From the NCBI GenBank assembly GCA_047967505.1, contig CM106540.1: a stretch of 64,000 nucleotides of DNA. The stretch is one strand, 5' to 3'. Positions within the stretch are counted from its first letter, which is position 1. Each line of letters begins with the position of its first letter. A model generated the notes under the pieces. It had not been told where the DNA came from. It did not search any database and saw nothing but the letters and a program-made list of their open reading frames with translations. The translations under genes were made by a program, and so were the position numbers. The DNA comes from Dipteris shenzhenensis (lineage: Eukaryota; Polypodiophyta; Polypodiopsida; Gleicheniales). Positions 57,861 through 64,000 of this stretch are shown piece by piece.

Positions 57861-57920
57861 CAGTATGTGTGCTAGTATAGGCATTGATATATATTGATGC
57901 CTATACTGACACTCATACCA
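57861..57920. repeat. Inverted repeat, about 26-bp arms
   Basis: GTATAGGCAT (57,875-57,884) and ATGCCTATAC (57,897-57,906) are exact inverted copies around a 12-base loop. The arms extend outward to about 26 bp with a few mismatches (GTCAGTATGTG.. / ..CACTCATACCAAC). It may be a foldback or the end of a small element. Confidence 0.65.
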
Positions 57921-58268
57921 ACTTTAATTTTGTCATCCACATGGACACCTTCCCCGCCCCCACCAATCGCACCAATAATTTTCATGCCCATGCATGCAAA
58001 GCGTCAGTAGGCAGCGTCGAAAAGAGACCCATGTTATAGTGTGGTTTCAGAACCATCTGAATTTGGAAGTCTTACATTTTCATTATGTTCTATCAACTGG
58101 ATGCGGCTTTAGATGTGTCAAAACAAGTGATTCAAAGGGTTAAGACATGGTATTCTGTTGGAAGGACACAACTCATGTAGCCAGACATAAAATTAGCATA
58201 AGATAGAAATCGATTTCCAATCAAGGAAATATGGCTAGGAGGCCACAAAGAAGTATGCATCCCTTCAA

Positions 58269-58323
58269 ATCTCTCTCTCTCTCTCTATGTGTGTGTGTGT
58301 GTGTGTGTGCATATATACACACA
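58269..58323. repeat. (CT)n(GT)n(AT/AC) microsatellite
   Basis: CTCTCTCTCTCT passes into GTGTGTGTGTGTGTG and then CATATATACACACA. Confidence 0.9.
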
Positions 58324-58559
58324 TAACACTTATTTTATTAATTTTGGACTTGTCAATGTACAAATTCATTTTTACAGATACTTTTGGACTAGTTTTTGGA
58401 CAATATCTAAGAAAAGACCCACTCTTCGAAAAAAAGATGAAAATATAAAAACAAGCAAATTTTTAGAGTTTTTTGAAGGAAATTAAATCAAAATTATCAA
58501 ATTTAACATGACACACTTTACATAAAAACCACTTGTAGACTCTCATTGATAGTTGAATT

Positions 58560-59113
58560 AAAAGAATTAATTTTTTCTTAATTAGTTACTTAATTTATTA
58601 TAATTTAAATATATAAAAATAATTTAAATGCATGAATTTAAATTAATGTATGTATGTATGTATGTATGGCCCATGCATGATATTAATTTACTATAAGAAT
58701 CCTCTAATGTATGTGTGGCCCAAGCGTGACATCAATATACCATAAGAGTCCTCTAAAATCTTCGAGATATCGTAATGGTATCAATAAACACCATTTGAGA
58801 GTTTAAAAACTCTAAAATCTCGTAGATATGAACAACGTTGCACATGCATGCATGGAAGGTACATGTCCTTGCTTCATCAATGGAAGGACATTAATACATA
58901 TGGCACGGGATTGGTGCAATGCACTTGTCCACATGGCATAGGCATGCCCATAGGGCTTTTAGTTGATCCTTGTCCATGTGGGATTCATGCTGCGACTGTT
59001 GACAGAGGGGAGGGAGGGGGGAAGAGAGAAAGGGAGGAAAAGGAAGGGGAAAGGGGAGGGGAGGGAGAAAGGAAGGGAAGGGAAGGAGAAAGGGCAGGGA
59101 AGAGGAGAGACAA

Positions 59114-59177
<64 letters not shown>

Positions 59178-59216
59178 GAAGGGGGACGGGGAGGGAGAAA
59201 GGAACATGGAAGAGGA

Positions 59217-59269
<53 letters not shown>

Positions 59270-59460
59270 GGGGGGGGAGGGGAGGGGAGGGGAGTTGAGG
59301 GGAAGGGAAGGGGGAAGGGGAAAGGGGGGGAGGGAGAAAGGGGAGGGGAATGGGGAGGGGTAGGGGAGGGAAAGGGAGAGGGGTGAGGAAGGGAAGGGGG
59401 GGGAAATAGGGATGGGGAGGGGCGGGTAAGGGGGAAGGGAAAGGATGAGAGGGTAGTAGG
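58560..59460. repeat. Composite repeat, copy 1 (AT part, short units, GA/G-rich tract)
   Basis: It begins with AATTTTTTCTTAATTAG and AATTTAAATATATAAAAA, then a (TATG)n run (58,648-58,670) and GGCCCATGCATGATATTAAT. Units with TCTAAAATCT.C....AATAAACACC follow, and then, from about 59,003, a 450-bp purine tract with (GA)n of about 60 and 36 bases and a G run. The same order appears at 62,950-63,960. The long Ser/Pro/Leu ORFs on the minus strand here come from the purine tract and are not genes. Confidence 0.78.
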
Positions 59461-59464
59461 ACCA

Positions 59465-59985
59465 GAGTAGAGGAGCACAGAAAGGGGGCAAACCTGCAGT
59501 AGGCTAGAGGACAAAAGTAATTTGTCCAAAAGGTCCCACAATGGAGGGAGAGGGCAGTTAGGACCAGAGCAGAGGAGCAGAGAAAGAGGGGGCAGACCTG
59601 TAACACACCTAAGGAGAAGAGAAATTCGCCCACGAGGACCCACAAAGACATAAATGAGATTTGGGGATGATTTGGGGTGGGTGCACATGGGAGGGGGTCA
59701 AGCATGGGTTAAGGGGGGGAGGATGGTTTGGGTGGTCCCCAATGTAAGAGGAATAGCCAATAGGGGATCTCTACATGCCTGCCATCCCTCTACCTCAACA
59801 TACCATTGCCCCACACAAAGGAGCTCTCTCATTGGTACACCTCAAATACCATTGGTACAAAGGGGTAGACCTATAGTAGGCTAGAGTACTAAAAGAAATT
59901 CATCCAAAAGGTCCCACAATGGAGGGAGAGGGCAGTAGGACCGGAGGAGAGGAGCAGAGAAGGGGGCAGACTTGCAGATTTTTCA
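59465..59985. repeat. Partial tandem copies of a 105-115 bp unit
   Basis: GGCAGT(T)AGGACC(A/G)GAG and CAAAAGGTCCCACAATGGAG (59,525) recur at 59,460-59,640 and at 59,905-59,980, with GCAGACCTG between. There is no coding potential. Bases 59,985-60,380 form the upstream region of the dioxygenase gene. Confidence 0.65.
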
Positions 59986-60383
59986 TGGTCATTTTCCATC
60001 ATTGGAACTTTGTCTCTGTCAATTTGTCCATTTTATAGGCTTGCAAAGGTACTTGTGCCATCGTAACAATCGTCCAAATCTGTGTCACAAATGAGTGCTC
60101 TGTTTTTTTTAACTTAAGAAGGTTTTCCTCCTATCCTAGGCATTGTACCTGTTTGAGTGCATTTCATTTAGACTTAGGCAGCTTAGTTCTTCAATTTGAT
60201 TAGTATTGTGATTAGAATTATATTTCTTGAGCTGAACTTTTCCAGCTCTGGTACCTCGGAAGCTTGTGCCATTAATGAGAGGACATACCACGAACTCCAT
60301 GCCACATACAGGATGCACCAAATACAGAGGCATGCACCTTGGCGTGGGAGCGTCACCCTAAATGATCTCACCGTCCTCGCTGC

Positions 60384-60390
60384 TATATAT
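60384..60390 (+). promoter_or_regulatory. Probable TATA box of the dioxygenase gene
   Basis: CTATATATCTCCTCCCCTC lies about 115 bp before the ATG at 60,504. A (CT)n tract (60,469-60,492) follows in the presumed 5' leader. Spacing fits a plant core promoter with a leader of about 80 bases. Confidence 0.55.
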
Positions 60391-60503
60391 CTCCTCCCCT
60401 CAATTGATCGATCTTCGTACCGCATCGCGCAATTGCTTCCTCTTCCTCCTCCTCACATCCACGCTCTTCTCTCTCTCTCTCTCTCTCTCTGTCTCACCCT
60501 GCA

Positions 60504-62078
60504 ATGGCTCCCACAGTCATGGGCGGAAGCTTCCGCGACCATGTTAGGGGCGTGAAAGAAATGCTCGACGATGGCATCAAGGAAGTTCCCGCCAATTACA
60601 TCCGTCCTCCCCATGAACGCCCCAGCTTTGAGTCACTCTCCACCGAGGAACAGATCCCCGTCATCGACCTTTCCGGCCTCGACGGGAAGCGCCACGGGGA
60701 GATCGTTTCGCAGATCGGCGGCGCCTGCGAGGAGTGGGGCTTTTTCCAGGTCTACGCTGGCTGTACTATCGTTATTTGTGCGGGCATGAACCCTCCGACC
60801 ATCGTTTTTAACTGAATTTACCAGCTGCCTTGAGTTGCATGCTTTACCAGCTGGTCATTTCTTATGTAGCTTGAGACCTCCGACTTCCAATGCTTACCGG
60901 CTGCCTCCAGTTGCATGCGCACGTAAAATTGTGTGCTTTGTCATTGTCCCTGTTCGTCCAGTTGACGCTTTCTTCATGAATTCGCAGGTGCTGAATCACG
61001 GCGTGGACATCGACAAGATGCTGAAAGCAGTTAAGCGGTTTTACGAGCTACCTGCGCACGAGAAGAAGCAGATGCCGTCACACAATGCGGACAGTGGCAT
61101 CACCTTCGCCACCGGTTTCAACAATGCGCCAGGCCAGGCTCAAGACTGGAAAGATGCCCTGGTGATCAGACGTCGTCCGGGAATATGCGACGGCTTCAAG
61201 AATCCCCCTTTAGTTCTAAGGTCGGTACTTCAGAGCACAGCCAAAATTTGATTATCGAAAGCCAGGAGCTTACAATTTGCAGTGCGATAAGGATCGAAAT
61301 GAATGTCTGATCCTTATAACGGACTTGTTTGTGTTTGCCTGCTGCGTTCCAGAGAAGAGCTCCAGGAGTACCAAGCCGCAATCGATAAGCTCGCGGAACG
61401 TCTCTATGAAGCCATCTTCGAGAGCCTGGGATTGACCCCGGAGTACATCAAAACAAATCTTCCGGGGGTCGAGCGTTTGGTATTGGCCATCAATTTCTAC
61501 CCACCTTGTCCGGACCCCAGTCTCGTCTTCGCCCTCAGCGCCCACTCCGATGTCAGCAGTTTCACCATCCTGCTGCCAGACGAAGTGCCTGGCCTGCAAA
61601 TAAAGAAGGGAGACAAATGGGTGCCAGTCCATCCTGTGGGAAACGCGTTTATCATAAACATAGCAGACCAGATAGAGGTGCTCCCGAATCCGCCTTCCCC
61701 TACGCCTAATTTCTCGAAATTGCTATAATTCTCATGTGATCTTTAACTGGTTGATAAATAATTCATTCAAACCACTAAAGAACATGTTCGTATATTGCTT
61801 TGCAGATCTTAACCAATGCCAAGTATAAGAGCGTGGAGCATAGAGTGGTGGCCAACACTGATAGGCCCAGGACGTCTTTAGCTGCCTTCTTCGGTCCGAC
61901 AGAAGAATCAAAGATAGCTCCAATCCCTGCGTTGGTCAGCGAGAAGAATCCACCCGTTTTCAGAGAGGTAATCTTTGGGGAGTATCTGAGGGACTACTAC
62001 TCCAACAATCTGCCATTGTACAAGACTACTCTCAACTACGCTGGCGGCACCTACAGTGGGCCTGTGGCTAGTAATTAG
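60504..62078 (+). CDS. 2-oxoglutarate/Fe(II)-dependent dioxygenase (DOXC type), four exons
   Basis: Exons are 60,504-60,749, 60,988-61,220, 61,353-61,677 and 61,806-62,078 (TAG). All introns are GT-AG and the joins keep frame, giving 358 residues, the usual length. The N-terminal DIOX_N domain has IPVIDLSGLDG and CEEWGFFQ|VLNHGVDIDKM across the first intron. The catalytic domain has NFYPPCPDP, the iron ligands SAHSDVSS (HxD) and VEHRV (His), and PRTS (RxS, binding 2-oxoglutarate). It also has VPGLQIKKGDKWVPVHP and FIINIADQIE|ILTNAKYKS. These cytosolic enzymes hydroxylate or desaturate small molecules such as flavonoids, coumarins, hormones or phenylpropanoids. I cannot assign the substrate. 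The PPCPDP and DQIE.LTN.KYKSVEHR text is nearest to the SRG1/F6'H/DMR6-like groups. The gene is GC-rich and intact. It lies between two direct copies of a composite repeat. Confidence 0.93.
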
Positions 62079-62949
62079 CATGCGCCGATGACCAGTAGAG
62101 ATGGTGGACATAATACATGTCCGCAGCTTTGCTACTTAAATCCTACCTTGAGTTACTCTACGCATAGGCTTTTATGGTCTTGTAACCACGCAAGCTACCT
62201 TGTTTAAATCCTCCCTTGAGTATGGTCATTAACAAAGTAGACGCCCCGCATGATCTCTTTAAGGAAGTAGACGCTTATTATGAGCTTCTCTTATAGAAAT
62301 AATGTTATGTACCTTTTAATAATTGGCACTATACTTTCCATGTGTAACCTTATTTGATATTCGATGCTAGTTCCAAAAAATAAAAATTTAAAATCTCTAC
62401 TTCGTTTGGTCCAACATGGATCTAGTGGAGTTTCTTTAACCCAACATGGATGCCAAATGGATCTCTACCAGATCCACCCATCAAACTGAGCTTTAATAGT
62501 TACTTACAAGGAAAGTTTATGTATATCAAATAATGGAGATTGACATTACATTGTAATGCACTAAAGAACCACTAACAAAATGCATGAGGAAAATAGACAA
62601 TAAAAAATAAATATGCATATGTCTTTGTCATTAACCTCCTAAGCATCATGCACCCGAAAATTAAACATTACTCCAAAGCTTCCATGGCTCAATGTAGAGC
62701 TTAAAAGCTCCTTAAAAGGTTCAAGCTTTGTCTCTAAACAAAGACATACTAAAAATTTTACATACATTACATACATTACTTCCTCTTTCAATGATATTAT
62801 GCATATATTGGCTTGGACAAGGCATGATATAATTAAGTTAAATCTTATATAATAGGATTTGATTATAAACTAGGAAACATAATTCGTACCTTACTGTATA
62901 TTGCAAAAATCCTAGTGTAAATTTTCATTTTAAATAAATTCAATCCTTC

Positions 62950-63638
62950 TTAAAAATGAATTTTTTCTTAACTGATTAATAATTTAAATATACAAAAAAC
63001 CATTAAAATTACATACATACATATATGTACACACACACACACACACACACACACAGAATTTATATATATACATATATACGTATATATAAATATAAATACA
63101 AAAATATATATATATAGAGTTAAGGCCCATGCATGAGATTAATTTCACATGAGAGTCCCGTAAAATCTCCAAGACTTAATAATGGTGTTAATAAACACCT
63201 CTCATAGTTTGGAACTCTAAAATCTCCAAGACTTAATAATGGTGCCAATAAACACCTTTTAGAGTTTCAGAAAGCAACATTGGTAAAATCTCAAAGAACT
63301 TTATAATGGTGCCAATAAACACGTTGCAATAGTTACAAGGTTTTAAAAGGTGTTCTTGCACTGAGTGAAGCACACACCTTCAAATGAAACATCTTGATGG
63401 AAGGGGAAAGAGAACGAAATAAGGAAAAGGGAGGGAAAGGGGGAGAGAGATTGAATGAAGGGGGAAAGAGAGGGGGGAGGCTCAGGGAAGGAAAGAAGGG
63501 AAGGGGAAGAGCGAGGGGAGGAGGGGGGGGGGAGAGAGAGAAGGGGGTGGGGGGGGGGGGAAGGGGGAGAGGGAAGGAAAGAGGGAGAGGAGAGGGAAGG
63601 GAGGGTATGGTAGCTCTTGGACGCACGCGTGCACGAGC

Positions 63639-63702
<64 letters not shown>

Positions 63703-63737
63703 GGGGGAGGCACAAGGGAATAGAGAGAGAGGAGGGG

Positions 63738-63773
<36 letters not shown>

Positions 63774-63856
63774 TAGGGAGGTAGGGAGGGAGGGAGGGAG
63801 CAGGGGGGGAGGCACAAGGGAATAGAGAGAGAGGAGGGGAGAGGGAAGGGGGGGGG

Positions 63857-63890
<34 letters not shown>

Positions 63891-63960
63891 AGGGAGGGAG
63901 GAGGGAGGGAAAGGGGGAGAGGTAAGGGGAGGAGAGATTGGAGGGGAGATCTCTTGCGTT
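62950..63960. repeat. Composite repeat, copy 2
   Basis: It parallels 58,560-59,460: GAATTTTTTCTTAACTG, AATTTAAATATACAAAAA, (CA)n and (TA)n runs at 63,029-63,116, then GGCCCATGCATGAGATTAAT. Three units with AAAATCTC.AAGA(C)TT.ATAATGGTG.(C/T)AATAAACAC lie at 63,160-63,325, and from about 63,400 a purine tract with long (GA)n and G runs. Inside the tract, GGAGGCACAAGGGAATAGAG occurs at 63,707 and 63,809. It may run past 63,960. ORFs inside are composition artefacts. Bases 62,090-62,940 between gene and repeat hold AT-rich sequence with no recognised feature. Confidence 0.78.
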
Positions 63961-64000
63961 ACCACGGTAGCCAAAGAAGAAATACCAAAAAATCCAATCT

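Noticed and set aside
58891-59705. Long minus-strand ORFs (up to 265 residues) rich in Ser, Pro and Leu
   Set aside because: They come from the homopurine tract on the + strand, which lacks stop codons when read as CT repeats. No domain or codon bias supports a gene.
63333-63974. 213-residue Ser/Pro/Leu-rich ORF on the minus strand
   Set aside because: Same artefact of a GA/G-rich tract.
1-64000. CRISPR arrays, bacterial operons, organelle genome insertions
   Set aside because: The tandem repeats have no unique spacers, genes have spliceosomal introns, and no recognisable plastid or mitochondrial gene was seen.

Overview
The window looks like nuclear DNA from a land plant with a large, repeat-rich genome. 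Host genes are few, one host intron exceeds 10 kb, Ty1/copia and Ty3/gypsy debris is everywhere, and GA/CT and CA microsatellites are frequent. The species cannot be fixed by eye; a fern, gymnosperm or similar large-genome lineage would fit, but that is inference. Three host genes are well supported. (1) The 3' end of a FIGL1-type (fidgetin-like 1) AAA ATPase gene on the + strand lies in four exons between 5,040 and 16,430, with a 10.8-kb intron packed with retroelements. (2) An intronless CAF1 deadenylase gene (CCR4-NOT complex) lies at 26,781-27,596. (3) A four-exon 2-oxoglutarate/Fe(II) dioxygenase gene of the plant DOXC type lies at 60,504-62,078.  Layout: 0-5 kb holds LTR-like sequence, a copia integrase remnant, a gypsy gag remnant and a chromodomain scrap. 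The FIGL1 intron (5.13-15.90 kb) holds a gypsy element on the minus strand split by a second LTR element (LTRs 5,860-6,356 and 8,585-9,084), then a solo-LTR-like block and a decayed copia element. 16.4-26 kb is mostly decayed AT-rich DNA with two copia remnants. CAF1 follows, then a quiet stretch with a small inverted-repeat element carrying a tRNA-like core (29,925-30,320) and two strong hairpins. 34.4-42.26 kb holds two copies of one copia family in divergent orientation, with part of a different copia element between them.  42.98-53.12 kb is a 10-kb tandem satellite with a monomer of about 182 bp. Most of it is organised as a three-monomer higher-order repeat of about 545 bp, with plain, more diverged monomers at the left edge. 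It abuts a large transposase-like gene (53.2-56.7 kb) broken by two small indels. That product has an RNase-H-like candidate core (VDGMDQ, DN..ENKN, GHTHEDID) resembling the DUF7869 family, and another tandem repeat lies just 3' of it. The satellite-transposase pairing is the most unusual feature of the window.  57-64 kb holds the dioxygenase gene between two direct copies of a composite repeat (AT-rich part, short tandem unit, long GA/G-rich tract). The retroelements are largely inactive, with stops, truncations and missing domains. The host genes appear unrelated to each other in function.
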